This document shows positions 16,354 to 26,270 of a stretch of 64,000 nt of DNA, one piece after another; the first letter of the stretch is position 1, and the number at the start of each line of letters is the position of its first letter. Location: assembly GCA_030749435.1 (NCBI GenBank), contig JASMKH010000004.1, forward strand, positions 49,674-113,673, read 5' to 3'. The stretch comes from Phycisphaerales bacterium (GTDB lineage Bacteria; Planctomycetota; Phycisphaerae; Phycisphaerales; SM1A02). The notes under the pieces are model-generated. The model was not told the DNA's origin, made no database searches, and was given only the letters and a program-made list of their open reading frames with translations. Made by a program: the position numbers and the translations under genes.

Positions 16354-19287
16354 TCAGCGGCCCGCCAGGGCACGAGTTGCGAGGGACAGAGGATGCGTAC
16401 TCGAGCGACTCATGGCATCTGCCAGTTGGTGGCGACACGAGGTGCCGCCAGCGGCGATTGTGGTTCCAGCCTCGACCAGCGCGGTCAGCGACTGCTGGGC
16501 AATGGCGCGGGAGAGATCGCCATGCCGGGCCTCGTAGCCGAATGCCCCCGCCATTCCACAGCAGCCCGTGTCATGCATGGTTGCTTCAGGCCAGCCGCAC
16601 CGACGCAGAAACTCCGCTGTGAGTTCCGAGCGGTGCTTCTGATGACAGTGCTGATGGATGGCGATGGCCTCCGTGTGCTCGCGAAACGTCGGCCGCATCG
16701 GGTGGGTCTCCCAGTTGGACGCGATGAATCCTTCCACCGTGTCCGCCATGCGCGCAAGCGTACCCATTTGGTCACGCCTCATCGATGTGCGAAGTTCCAC
16801 CCACTCCTGTTGCAGCGCCGTAGCGCAACTGGGTTCGACGGCCACGACGGCAACCGCATCGTTCCTTGACACAGCGGCAGCGAGTGCCGCAGCGGAGGCG
16901 CCGATGGTTCGGGATGCCTGATCGAGCAAGCCCGCGCTGATGAGCGTCCGACCGCAGCACCCGACATCTGGAATCACGACGCGATATCCAAACGCCTCCA
17001 ACAGTCGAATCGCGTCGTGTCCGATGCCCGGCTCGGACCACATCGTGAAGCAGTCCGGATACAGCAGCACGACGGGCGCGCCGGCGTTCACGTCGGTCCG
17101 CTTCGCGTGCCACGTTCCGAGCGACCTGCCGAATCCGGGCAGGGTTCGATCGGCCGCTACGCCCAGCATCTTCTTGAGGATCCACGAGGTCGGACCACGC
17201 TGGACGAGCAGCGTGGACATCGGGTGAAGCATCGACCCCAGCCGGTTGATCCTGCGGACATGGGCCTTCAACCGTGTTCGCAGCGACGGCCCGTTCCCCG
17301 AGCGATAGGACTGCGCGAGGTACTCGGACTTGAGGGCGGCCATGTCGACGGCGGCCGGGCACTCATACCGGCATGCCTTGCAGCCAAGGCAGAGATCCAG
17401 CGTGGCCATGGTCTCGGGGTCGTTCCACGCAGCATCACCACTCGGTCCCAACTGCCCCGTCATCGCAAGCCGCAACGCATTGCCCCGCCCTCGGGTTGAG
17501 TGGCGTTCATCGAGCGTTGCCCTGTAGGAGGGGCACATGGCGCCCCCGGAAGTGCGCCGGCAGTACCCGTTTCCATTGCACGCCGCAGCGGCTGCCGTCA
17601 ACGAGGGGTCCCACGAAAAGGCTGTGGCGCGTTCCACCGCCGGGGGCAGCGACCGGCCGATCCCGACCCGTAGGTTGTCCGTCATTCCGGGGGTTGGGAT
17701 GCGCGGGACGGATGCGATGATTCCCGGATTGAATCGCCCGTCAGGATCAAAGACGTTCTTGATCTTCCGAAACGCCTCGACAAGTTTCGGCCCGTAGAAC
17801 GCATTGACCATTTCCGCGCGGATGCGTCCATCGCCATGTTCCCCGCTGATGGTGCCGCCGAATCGCCTCACGAGGCGGGTCGCCTCCTGGCCGAGTTGCT
17901 TGAGCAGGTCCCTGCCCCCCTGCGACCCCAGATCGATGCGGGGACGGATGTGCAGCAAACCGACACTCGCGTGGGCGTAATAGGTCGCAGCGCAGCCGTG
18001 CTTTGCCAGCATGGAGTCAAATGCCTGCTGGAACTCCCCGAGCCGCTCGGGCGGCACCGCGCAGTCCTCAAGACCGCCGACCGGCTGCATGGAGCCTTCA
18101 CCCGACAGGATCAGGCCAAGCCCGACCTTTCGAAGCCTCCAGAGATCCGCCTGCTCGCGTTCATCAAGGCAGATGCGCATGGGCACGTCCAGCATCGATC
18201 GAACGCGGTGGGCGAGCCTCTCCGCTTCGCGATCGTCAGTCGCAGACCAGTCGACGTACAGCACCGCGCCGGCCTGACCATCTGGAAGGTCGGGAAGCAT
18301 CGAGGTCAGGGATGCATACGTCTCATGCGCGCGGGCCGAGCCAATCACGGTGTGATCCAGCAGTTCCACTGCGGTTGGCTCGGCGGCCAGCACGTCGGGG
18401 AGCATCCGGAGCGCGGCCTGCACGTCCTCAAACGCCAACACGGCCAACACCGTCCGCGCCGGCTTGGGCACGAGCCCGAGCCTTGCCCCGACGATGAACC
18501 CGAGCGTCCCCTCGGACCCTGCCAGAAGGGCTGAGAGATCCATCCCGTGCAGGCTGTCCTCCTCGCAGCCGCGCAGGTCCGCGAGAACGCGATCCAGGGC
18601 GTACCCGCCCACATTGCGGCGTGTCTTCGGATACCTGGCATCGATTTCGTTCGCGAGGGGCTTCACGATCTCGACCACTTGTTGCGTCAAGTCCGCGACT
18701 CGAGCGGAGCGGGATGCCGCCCCACGCTCGAACCGCACCTCGGCTCCGTCCGCAAGAATGACGTCGAGGGCCTGCACATGCGCGTCGGTCATGCCCCACC
18801 GCAACGAGTGAAGCCCTGCCGAGCGGTTGGAGATCATGCCTCCCAGGGTCGCGTGTGTGGAGGTTGACACTTCCGGCCCGAACATCAGTCCTGCGGCGGC
18901 GGCCCGTTCCTGTACCCGGTCGAGCACCGCGCCGGGCTCGACCTGCACAGTGGCCGCGTGCAGGTCAATCTCACCAACGCTGCGGAGGTGTTTCGAGCAG
19001 TCGACAACAACTGCCCGGTTGACTGTCTGGCCCGCCAGCGAAGTACCGCCACCTCTGGGAAGCACCGGCAAACCGTGTCGACTGCACCAGGCCACGGTTC
19101 TTGCCACGTCCTGCGTCGTAGCGGGTACGACCACTCCAAACGGCTCGACCTGATACATGCTGGCGTCGGTCGCATACAGCATGCGATGGTGGCGATCGAA
19201 ACAGACCTCCCCATCGACCGCTCGTTGCAGTTCATCGATGTCCTGACGGGTCGGTCGCCGGTCCACATCGACCACGGGAAGTTCCAT
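16354..19287 (-). CDS. YdiJ-like FAD-linked oxidoreductase with Fe-S and CCG domains
   Basis: A 977-residue multi-domain enzyme. The FAD_binding_4 domain has LPRGGGTSLAGQ and VSTSTHATLGGMISNRSAG. The FAD-oxidase C-terminal domain has GTISGEHGDGRIRAEM and CQ-like FNPG. A ferredoxin-type part has CNGNGYCRRTSGGAMCPSY and CLGCKACRYECP cysteines. Two cysteine-rich CCG blocks are VGCCGRTL and DTGCCGMAGAFGYE. This is the D-2-hydroxyacid (for example D-2-hydroxyglutarate/D-lactate) dehydrogenase architecture of YdiJ. The start at 19287 lies just after the antiporter stop (18-bp gap), so the two minus-strand genes may form an operon. Substrate is not determinable here. Confidence 0.9.
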   Translation of the reverse strand: MELPVVDVDRRPTRQDIDELQRAVDGEVCFDRHHRMLYATDASMYQVEPFGVVVPATTQDVARTVAWCSRHGLPVLPRGGGTSLAGQTVNRAVVVDCSKHLRSVGEIDLHAATVQVEPGAVLDRVQERAAAAGLMFGPEVSTSTHATLGGMISNRSAGLHSLRWGMTDAHVQALDVILADGAEVRFERGAASRSARVADLTQQVVEIVKPLANEIDARYPKTRRNVGGYALDRVLADLRGCEEDSLHGMDLSALLAGSEGTLGFIVGARLGLVPKPARTVLAVLAFEDVQAALRMLPDVLAAEPTAVELLDHTVIGSARAHETYASLTSMLPDLPDGQAGAVLYVDWSATDDREAERLAHRVRSMLDVPMRICLDEREQADLWRLRKVGLGLILSGEGSMQPVGGLEDCAVPPERLGEFQQAFDSMLAKHGCAATYYAHASVGLLHIRPRIDLGSQGGRDLLKQLGQEATRLVRRFGGTISGEHGDGRIRAEMVNAFYGPKLVEAFRKIKNVFDPDGRFNPGIIASVPRIPTPGMTDNLRVGIGRSLPPAVERATAFSWDPSLTAAAAACNGNGYCRRTSGGAMCPSYRATLDERHSTRGRGNALRLAMTGQLGPSGDAAWNDPETMATLDLCLGCKACRYECPAAVDMAALKSEYLAQSYRSGNGPSLRTRLKAHVRRINRLGSMLHPMSTLLVQRGPTSWILKKMLGVAADRTLPGFGRSLGTWHAKRTDVNAGAPVVLLYPDCFTMWSEPGIGHDAIRLLEAFGYRVVIPDVGCCGRTLISAGLLDQASRTIGASAAALAAAVSRNDAVAVVAVEPSCATALQQEWVELRTSMRRDQMGTLARMADTVEGFIASNWETHPMRPTFREHTEAIAIHQHCHQKHRSELTAEFLRRCGWPEATMHDTGCCGMAGAFGYEARHGDLSRAIAQQSLTALVEAGTTIAAGGTSCRHQLADAMSRSSTHPLSLATRALAGR

Positions 19288-19304
19288 GGCTGCCGATTCT
19301 AGGG

Positions 19305-20621
19305 TCAAGAGGCCGCGGCGGCCCGGCGATCCGTTCGCCGCTGTACCCAGCGGGCAAATCGCTCCACCGTCAAGCCCTGCAGCAGGATGGAACTGATGAC
19401 GATGATGATCGTTGCCACGAGCGCCTGTGACCGCAGCGGCGTTCCACCGTCGAGTACGACGATTGAAACGGGAAGCGCAATACACATGGCGATTGACACG
19501 CCGCCGCGAAGGCCGCACCACGTCATGAGGGCGATCTCCTCGATCGAAATGGTGGTCCGCCCGAGCATCCGGACAACGCCCCACGGGATCGCCAGCGCCA
19601 GGAACCGCACGACCAGCAGGATTGGAATCACGGAGAGGCTCCATGCCACCGCGCTCCAGGAGAGCTCCACCGCAAGCAACTCCAGCCCAATCATGAGGAA
19701 CAGAATCGCCGTCAGTGACTGCTCGACGACGCCCCAGAATCCGGTCGCAAGCACCCCTTCACGGCTCAGGAGCGCCGGGGATCGGCCGATCACCAGACCT
19801 GCGACCACGCATGTGACCGGACAGGACACGTACAGGAGCGGCGTCACCACTGCAATGACCAGCACGATCGCAAGCGTGACCAGCACAATGACCGCTGCCT
19901 GTCGGGCGGTTCCGATCAGTGTGCGACCGATCAGCCCGAGCAGCAGACCGATTGTGATGGCCCCGCCGGTCTCCACGACAAACCCAAGCAACCAGCGTCC
20001 CTCAAATGGCGAGTGGGTCCCACCGGTCGCAATCGCCAGAACGAAGAGAAAGAGAATGATGGAGACCCCATCATTGAAGAGCGATTCCCCCGCGATAACC
20101 TCGCGTACCCGCACCGGCGCCGACGTGCGCCGAAGCAGGGAGAGGGCGGCGACCGGGTCGGTCGGCGCCAGGACCGTCCCGAAGATCAGCAGGTTGAGGA
20201 AACTTGTGGTGTAGCCGCCGAAACTCAGCAACATGCGAAAGCCAAGCGCCGTCCCCACTGCCGTCAGGATGACTCCAATCGTCGCAAGCCAGATGATGAA
20301 CCCGAGTCGCCTGGTCATGGCCGAGGGCTCGATCTGCATGGCTGCCGCAAACAGCAGCAGACCCAGCAACACGCCCTGTCCTGAAGCGCCCGATCCGTAG
20401 CCCGCTACGAGCAGTGTGTCGAAGTGAAGCGCATTGACCAGTTCGATGGCCTTCGTGTCGTCGATCCAACCAAACGCATCCGCGGCAAGCGCGCTCCCGG
20501 CAACAACCACTCCGGCAAGCATGACTCCGATGGCGCTGGGCAGGCGTAGAAACCGATCATTCGCCCATGCCGCCACCGCCGTAAAGACGACGACGAATGT
20601 CACGATTGTGAAGGTGTCCAC
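19305..20621 (-). CDS. CPA1-family Na+/H+ antiporter (NhaP-like)
   Basis: A 438-residue integral membrane protein with about 12 hydrophobic helices. Signature motifs are APTDPVAALS, IAGESLFNDGVSI (ion-binding ND) and WCGLRGGVSIAM, as in NhaP/NHE proteins. It exchanges cytoplasmic Na+ (or K+) for external protons. The length is typical and there is no C-terminal RCK/TrkA extension. It is immediately upstream of the YdiJ-like gene on the same strand. The extended intermembrane loop GYGSGASGQG after helix 2 is unremarkable. Confidence 0.92.
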   Translation of the reverse strand: MDTFTIVTFVVVFTAVAAWANDRFLRLPSAIGVMLAGVVVAGSALAADAFGWIDDTKAIELVNALHFDTLLVAGYGSGASGQGVLLGLLLFAAAMQIEPSAMTRRLGFIIWLATIGVILTAVGTALGFRMLLSFGGYTTSFLNLLIFGTVLAPTDPVAALSLLRRTSAPVRVREVIAGESLFNDGVSIILFLFVLAIATGGTHSPFEGRWLLGFVVETGGAITIGLLLGLIGRTLIGTARQAAVIVLVTLAIVLVIAVVTPLLYVSCPVTCVVAGLVIGRSPALLSREGVLATGFWGVVEQSLTAILFLMIGLELLAVELSWSAVAWSLSVIPILLVVRFLALAIPWGVVRMLGRTTISIEEIALMTWCGLRGGVSIAMCIALPVSIVVLDGGTPLRSQALVATIIIVISSILLQGLTVERFARWVQRRTDRRAAAAS

Positions 20622-20675
20622 GCGGGGGCGTCCCTGTCATCACACTTCTGGGATCCGCGCCCGCGGCTTCCTCCC

Positions 20676-22364
20676 TCAGGCGCACGGACCCCAATGACCG
20701 ATGAGTGCAAGGATATCGTCCGCTCCAACCACGCCGTCACCATCAAAGTCGGAACTGCAACCCGGGCAGGCACCCCACTGGGCAATGACGTTCAGAAGGT
20801 CGTCTGCGTCCACCTGGCCGTTTCCACTCGTGTCCCACACGCAGTCGTCGCCGGGATCGGCGGCGTCAACCGCCGCGGCGGCATCAACGATGCCCCAACC
20901 GTAACTCGTGTCATATCCAGCACTGCCACGATCCTTGCAGGTAGCGGCCATGATGTCGCCGACCTCGTCGGCCGAAAGTGAGGGGTCGGCAGAGAGCACC
21001 AACGCCGCGACGCCGGCGGCGTACGGAGAGGCGAAACTCGTCCCATCCACCGTCGCGTAATTGCCGTTGGAGAACCCGCCGGATCCGGCCCAATCGGTCG
21101 TCAGAATGCCCTCGCCGGGTGCCGCGCAGAAGAGTCCGTTTCCGTATGTGCTGAACGAGGCGAGGTTGCCGCCGCTGTTGATGGCCGACACGGCGTACAG
21201 GGCCGACAGACTCGCCGGGTAACTGATGTTGGATGAGCTGTCATTCCCCGCGGCGCCGAAATGTACAACGCCAGCCTGTCGTGACTGCTCGAACGCACTT
21301 GTCACCGATGAGGACGGCGAACCGCCACCCCAACTCGAGTTGGTGACCCGGGCACCGTTCTGGGTCGCCCAACCGATCCCGTTGACGATCCAGGCATCGG
21401 TCGTCTCGATGAAGCCCAGGCAGAAGCCGAAGAAGTCGATCGCATTGAAGATTCTCGCCGCCACGACCCGGCATCCGGGCGCCACACCGGTCACGCCGAT
21501 TCCATTGTCGATCGTCGCTGCGACGCACCCGCCAACGCACGATCCATGCCCGTCACACGTCGTCGTGTGGTCCCCGCCTGTGTTCTCGTCAGTGAAGTCG
21601 GCTCCTGGAATCTGGCTGATATCGGGGTGATCCTGATCGATCCCGTCATCAAGTATCGCCACGGCAATGCTGGAGTCCCCGAACATCACGTCCCAGCACT
21701 CCGGGGCATTCATGTCCATGTCGTTGGACTGATTGAGCGCCCATTGGCTCGGGTAGTCCGCGTCATTGGGCGTATAGAAGTGTTTGGCCCACCAGATGGC
21801 GTTGGGCTGGGCCCATGCAACGCCCTCCCGCTCGGCCATCAGACGCGCTGCATCGAGTACGTCGAACGCAGTGTCGGCGTCAATCGCGACTCGCACCATG
21901 CCCTCGAACCCTCCCAGACTCGAGTCCAGGACGACCATGCCGTCCGTTGCCTGCGGATCGTCGGCTTGAATGATCAACTCTGGCATGGGAATCCAGGGCA
22001 GCAGTTCGGTGCCACCGAGAAACAGTGGTGAAGCGAACACTGCGCTGTTGTGAGCGGCCAGCGTACGGACCGTCCTTTCAATCTCCGCATCCGAGAGCGG
22101 TTGCCGCGTTGGCACGTACGACCAGTCTGCGACGCTCGAGGGTCGCGCTCCCGACACATCAAGGCCCAGGCCGTCCGCGACCTCGGTCAGATCGTGCGTC
22201 AGGTTGCTGGATCGGACAACAATCCAGTTCGGGTCGACCAGACAGGGCAGCGTCCGATCGAGATAGGGACGCGTCCAGCACGAGGCTCTCGGCGCGAAGG
22301 CGGCCTCACCGACGCTCCCGGCACCACATGCACAGACTCCAGCCGCAAGCATCATGATCGTCAT
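20676..22364 (-). CDS. Secreted subtilisin-like serine protease (S8) with dockerin-like tail
   Basis: A protein of about 562 residues. Signal peptide is MTIMMLAAGVCACGAG. The catalytic triad is visible: Asp in AVAILDDGIDQDHPDI, His in CDGHGSCVGG, Ser in DGTSFASPYAAGVAAL, with the oxyanion Asn in HFGAAGNDSS. Between signal and catalytic domain there is a propeptide region (WVVRSSN...LTDVADGLGLD type). The C-terminus carries two dockerin-like repeats (DTSGNGQVDADDLLNVIAQW and SDFDGDGVVGADDILALIGHW) with a CPGC linker. The ATG at 22364 lies six bases after GAGGAG and is preferred over the ATG at 22370, which the same element would abut. Confidence 0.9.
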   Translation of the reverse strand: MTIMMLAAGVCACGAGSVGEAAFAPRASCWTRPYLDRTLPCLVDPNWIVVRSSNLTHDLTEVADGLGLDVSGARPSSVADWSYVPTRQPLSDAEIERTVRTLAAHNSAVFASPLFLGGTELLPWIPMPELIIQADDPQATDGMVVLDSSLGGFEGMVRVAIDADTAFDVLDAARLMAEREGVAWAQPNAIWWAKHFYTPNDADYPSQWALNQSNDMDMNAPECWDVMFGDSSIAVAILDDGIDQDHPDISQIPGADFTDENTGGDHTTTCDGHGSCVGGCVAATIDNGIGVTGVAPGCRVVAARIFNAIDFFGFCLGFIETTDAWIVNGIGWATQNGARVTNSSWGGGSPSSSVTSAFEQSRQAGVVHFGAAGNDSSSNISYPASLSALYAVSAINSGGNLASFSTYGNGLFCAAPGEGILTTDWAGSGGFSNGNYATVDGTSFASPYAAGVAALVLSADPSLSADEVGDIMAATCKDRGSAGYDTSYGWGIVDAAAAVDAADPGDDCVWDTSGNGQVDADDLLNVIAQWGACPGCSSDFDGDGVVGADDILALIGHWGPCA

Positions 22365-22370
22365 GGCCAT

Positions 22371-22895
22371 CTCCTCGTATGCCCCCCTCCACAGTGTGGC
22401 CCCAGCCTACCGGCAGCCGCCCGCCGATCAAAGAGCCGATCCGGTTGAATCGGACGCCGATGGCCTGATCTGGCATGATTTGGCATGATTTGGTCGGAGC
22501 GATGCAGGTGAGATGGATCGGCCGAACCGCTGCCAAGGACTCGCCCCGGGATGCCCCCGTGGGGGCACCATCGCCTGTCAGCAGGGTGCCCCCACACGAG
22601 CCCTCCCCGAAAGAACACCCCCTGGACCCCCGGAAAGCCCCCCGGAAAGCCCCCCGTCAACATGACCCACCGGATCCACTGAAGACGATCGTCCGGCACT
22701 CCGCCATGGCCGCCTCAGATCGACCCGGAAAAGCACACCCCATCAAGGGCTCGGACGAGCGAGCCGCACCCGCTCACCCCCCGTACGCGCCGCTGCGGAA
22801 ATCGTGACAAAAAAGTCCGTGATTGCTGGCCAGATTGCAGTATCTCGCCCCTGAAACGCCACCAGCGGGTGGCCGATGGCCCTCCCCGTGACTGG
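22371..22895. other. 525-bp non-coding gap with C-rich repeats and inverted repeats
   Basis: No convincing gene is present. The gap holds a duplicated decamer TGGCATGATT (22471-22490), overlapping inverted repeats at 22552-22594, and a run of CCCCCGGAAAG-type repeats at 22625-22655. It separates the 5' end of the subtilase gene from the 3' end of the kinase gene, both on the minus strand, so it should contain the subtilase promoter and any kinase terminator. I could not assign either. Confidence 0.6.
22552..22594. repeat. Three-armed overlapping inverted repeat (TGCCCCC/GGGGGCA)
   Basis: TGCCCCC (22552-22558) can pair with GGGGGCA (22561-22567). The overlapping TGGGGGCACC (22560-22569) pairs perfectly with GGTGCCCCCA (22585-22594) over a 15-nt loop. 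The central arm is shared, so the two hairpins exclude each other. It lies about 190 bp upstream of the subtilase start codon. Confidence 0.65.
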
Positions 22896-25800
22896 TCACT
22901 CAAGGCCCGCATCCACCCGCATCGACTCGAGATGCTTCAGCCCCGCTTCCTCGCGGGCCCCGCCCGATCCCTCTTGAATCGACGCGGTGAGGATTGCTTC
23001 GGCCTCGTCCAGCAGGGCGGCGAACCTCGCGCGGGCCGCCGGGTCGCCGTTGCCGTCCTTGAGCTCCGGCAGACGCGCCGTCGCCAGCATCATGCACATG
23101 GAGGCCCGGGACTGCCGCAACCCGGCGTGCTCGGGCCGGGCCTCCAGCCATGCAGTCAGTTGAGGCTCGAGGCGATCGAATACGGCACTGGCCTCGTCGC
23201 TCCGTCCCCCTCGCACGCAGGCCTGCAGGAGTCGCAGCGTGCTCGAGGCCACCTGCCGCTGCCGCTCCACGGCGTCCGGGGCCCCTTCCAGCATCCGCTC
23301 AGCCAGCGACACCGACCGGCGGGCAGAGATGGCGGCCGCGTCCATGTCACCAACCGCCATCTGACACGAGGCCACCTTGTCCACCGCACTCATGACATCC
23401 GACATGGCCAGATGGCTCTCGGGTGATCGGTCCAACCGCGCCTGGTCAATCGCAGCAGAAGCCTCGAAAGCGGCGCGAGCCTCGTCCCACCGCTCGGCGC
23501 GTCGGAGGATCAACCCCGCTCGGTAGTGTGTCGCGGCCAGGCTTCGCTGCAACTGATCACTTGATGGGTCGAGCGTGCTGCTCGCCTCCATCAACGCGAT
23601 CGCGGCATCGATCTCGGCGATGGCTTCGTCCGTCTTCCCGACCCCGGAGAGCGCGTCACCCAAGTACCGATGGGCCATTGATGCGGTCCGCGTCAGGAGC
23701 AGGTTCCCCGGGTCGCGCCGCGTCAGCGAGTCGGCCAACACCACTGCCCGCCTTCCCGAAGCGATCGCCTGCTCGAAGTGACCTAGGGCCGTCTGGAGTC
23801 GAAGCAGCGCGAGTTGTCCTGCGATCAGCCGACCTGTGAGTTCGCCTCCACCGAGCCCTTCCTCATACGCCGCTTCCAGTTCCTGCACCGCGGCCTGAGC
23901 GATGTCCAGCGCCTGCGGCCGATCCACCCGCTGGTGCCGCATCAGTTCCGCTCGATCCAGCGCCAGGCTGGCCATCGCAATGCGAAGTGATCGGTCATCC
24001 TTGCCCGCTGCCGCCGCCGCCAGATCCCGCTCGGCTCGGTCCAGTACTTCGTAAGCCGCCTCGTACCGACTCTCGGCCCGCTCGACATCCACGAGCTTCC
24101 CTCGCACACCTGCCAGCGCGTGATGTACCTCGACACTCTCCGAGGTCGAAGCGACCGCGGCCAAAACCGCTTCGGCTTCTCGAAGCAGGGCTACAGCCTC
24201 CTCCTGACGGCCGGAGAGACCGGAGAGTGCCTGACCATAACTGGAGAGCGCATCGCCCAGATCGGTCGCAGCCCGCTCGTTCGTAGGGTCATTCCATGCC
24301 CTGCCCCGGGCCCGCCGCGCCTGCGATTCAAAGATCGCAGCCGCCTCCTCCGAGCGGCCCAGGGCCACCATCGCCAACCCACGCTCCCGGGCGAGCCGCC
24401 CACGGGCCGCTCGAGCCACTTGCTGCCACTTCGGCGCCTCTGCCAACTGCAACCACATGGCCTCCGCATCATCGAGACGGCGAACCGCTTCGCTGGCGAT
24501 TCCCGCATCGAGCAGCGATACGGCGAGATCACCAACGACACGGGCCGCACGAATATCGCCGCCCGTGGGCATCGCCGTGGCCTGAACTGACGCCGCACGA
24601 AGGGTCTCCAACGACTCATTGAGCAGCCCCTGCGCTGCCTCGACTCGGGCCCGCGTGGCCGACATCTCCAGGCCCGCCAACAGGTCGTCGTGGTTGGGTA
24701 TCGATTCGGCCGCCCCCAGATCGGCCTCGGCATCCTGCAAGCGACCCAGAGCGAGCAACACCTGAGCGCGGCGAAGAAGGAGCGACCGGCGAAGATCCTG
24801 GAACGCAGCACCTCCGGCGATGGCGATCCCCTGACTGTAGGACTCAAGGGCGTCGTCCAACCGCCCCAGATTGCCGCGATTGGGATTGCCCTGCACATCG
24901 GCGATCCGCCCCCAGGCGTAGGCTGCGTCACGCCGCAGTGCCGGATCAGCAAGCGCCTCCTGCTCCAGTTCAGCCAGGTACTGCAGCCCTGTCTGCACCG
25001 TGAACTCATGCAGTTCGGTCGCGCCTTGCACGTCCATGATGCGATCTTCCAGGTCAACCACCATCGAAGTTGCCAACCCCCGAAGTTGCTGCAACCGTCG
25101 CATGGCACTTCGTTCGGATTCAATCGCCTGAATCGCCAGCACGGTCGACACAATGGCGCCGAGCAACAACACGAGTACAACAGCGGCGCTCGCGCCGACC
25201 AGCACCCGGTGCCTTCGCACGAATCGTCCGGTCCGATACAGGCTGCTCGCTGGCCGTGCCTGAATGGGTTCGTGATCCAGCACGCGGCGGAGTTCATCCG
25301 CCAATGCCCGGGGGCTTGCGTACCGGCGGCCTTGCTCCTTCGACAGCGCCTTCTCAAGCACCACTTGAAGGTCGCCTCCGAGTCCTGAATCGATGCTCCC
25401 GAGCGATCGAGGGGGCGTCTCCTGGATGACCTTCACCATTCCGGCCAGCGTCAATCCGCCCAGATCCAGTGGCAGGCGACCGGCCAACAACTCGTATGCG
25501 ATGACACCAATGGCGTAGACATCCGAGCGCTCGTCAATCTCGTCGACAGCCCCTGAGGCCTGCTCGGGACTCATGTACGCGGTTGTGCCGATCAGTGTGC
25601 CGGATGCCGTGAGCGTCTGCCGCAGTCCCTCCACAGGGTCCGTCAGGGTCGCGACACCGAAGTCGAGCACCTTCGGGTGCCCCTGCTGCGTCACCAGGAT
25701 GTTCGACGGTTTCAGGTCCCTGTGCAGCACACCGCGATCGTGCGCGTGTTGGACGGCGTCACACACCATGATCACAAGTTCGATACGCGCTTCTCGATCC

Positions 25801-26270
25801 AATCCATGGGCACCGGCATACTCGACCAGCGTCACGCCGTCGATGAACTCCATCGCCAGGAACGGCTGGGCACCGAAGCCGGAGTCCCATGTCCCCGCGT
25901 CGAACACCTGCGCAATACCGGGATGCTGCAGCCGACCGAGCACCTCCGCCTCCTGCTCCATGCGACGGGCGCGGATCGGATCGGCGCACTCCGGACGCAG
26001 CAACTTCACCGCCACGGTTCGGGCGGGCCGGTCCTGTGCTGCTCGATAGACGACCCCCATGCCCCCCCATCCGATGGTCTCGATCAGTCGATAGCGGCCG
26101 ATCGAGGGGGGGAGCCGCGACATCTGTTCGCTGGACGTCTCGGGACCATCCAGCGGTCTCGGTGGCATTCCCAGTGTCTCATCGCCGTCTGCCTGATGAG
26201 GATCGTCGTTCACATCGCCGATCATACCCGGGACGATTCGCTCACTTCCTCGCTCAGTCCGCCCCGTCAC
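22896..26270 (-). CDS. Ser/Thr protein kinase with transmembrane segment and TPR-like C-terminal region
   Basis: An 1124-residue receptor-type kinase. The kinase domain spans about residues 58-330: GWGGMGVVY glycine loop, AVKLL with Lys89, HRDLKPSNIL with catalytic Asp185, DFG 203-205, GTTAYMSPEQ, SDVYAIGVIAYELL. A transmembrane helix at about 356-380 is followed by about 740 residues of Ala-rich helical repeats like TPRs. This is the common planctomycete STPK-TPR layout. The GTG at 26270 overlaps the upstream FHA-sigma gene by 17 bp; an ATG at 26225 is the alternative. The overlap suggests that kinase and sigma factor act together, probably with the kinase controlling the sigma factor. Confidence 0.92.
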   Translation of the reverse strand: MTGRTERGSERIVPGMIGDVNDDPHQADGDETLGMPPRPLDGPETSSEQMSRLPPSIGRYRLIETIGWGGMGVVYRAAQDRPARTVAVKLLRPECADPIRARRMEQEAEVLGRLQHPGIAQVFDAGTWDSGFGAQPFLAMEFIDGVTLVEYAGAHGLDREARIELVIMVCDAVQHAHDRGVLHRDLKPSNILVTQQGHPKVLDFGVATLTDPVEGLRQTLTASGTLIGTTAYMSPEQASGAVDEIDERSDVYAIGVIAYELLAGRLPLDLGGLTLAGMVKVIQETPPRSLGSIDSGLGGDLQVVLEKALSKEQGRRYASPRALADELRRVLDHEPIQARPASSLYRTGRFVRRHRVLVGASAAVVLVLLLGAIVSTVLAIQAIESERSAMRRLQQLRGLATSMVVDLEDRIMDVQGATELHEFTVQTGLQYLAELEQEALADPALRRDAAYAWGRIADVQGNPNRGNLGRLDDALESYSQGIAIAGGAAFQDLRRSLLLRRAQVLLALGRLQDAEADLGAAESIPNHDDLLAGLEMSATRARVEAAQGLLNESLETLRAASVQATAMPTGGDIRAARVVGDLAVSLLDAGIASEAVRRLDDAEAMWLQLAEAPKWQQVARAARGRLARERGLAMVALGRSEEAAAIFESQARRARGRAWNDPTNERAATDLGDALSSYGQALSGLSGRQEEAVALLREAEAVLAAVASTSESVEVHHALAGVRGKLVDVERAESRYEAAYEVLDRAERDLAAAAAGKDDRSLRIAMASLALDRAELMRHQRVDRPQALDIAQAAVQELEAAYEEGLGGGELTGRLIAGQLALLRLQTALGHFEQAIASGRRAVVLADSLTRRDPGNLLLTRTASMAHRYLGDALSGVGKTDEAIAEIDAAIALMEASSTLDPSSDQLQRSLAATHYRAGLILRRAERWDEARAAFEASAAIDQARLDRSPESHLAMSDVMSAVDKVASCQMAVGDMDAAAISARRSVSLAERMLEGAPDAVERQRQVASSTLRLLQACVRGGRSDEASAVFDRLEPQLTAWLEARPEHAGLRQSRASMCMMLATARLPELKDGNGDPAARARFAALLDEAEAILTASIQEGSGGAREEAGLKHLESMRVDAGLE

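Noticed and set aside
19288..19644. N-terminal extension of the YdiJ-like protein
   Set aside because: It lies inside the antiporter gene on another frame, and homology starts at MELPVVDVD.
22475..22807. 110-codon Pro-rich open frame in the 22.4-22.9 kb gap
   Set aside because: Low-complexity composition from C-rich repeats, no Shine-Dalgarno and no known domain.
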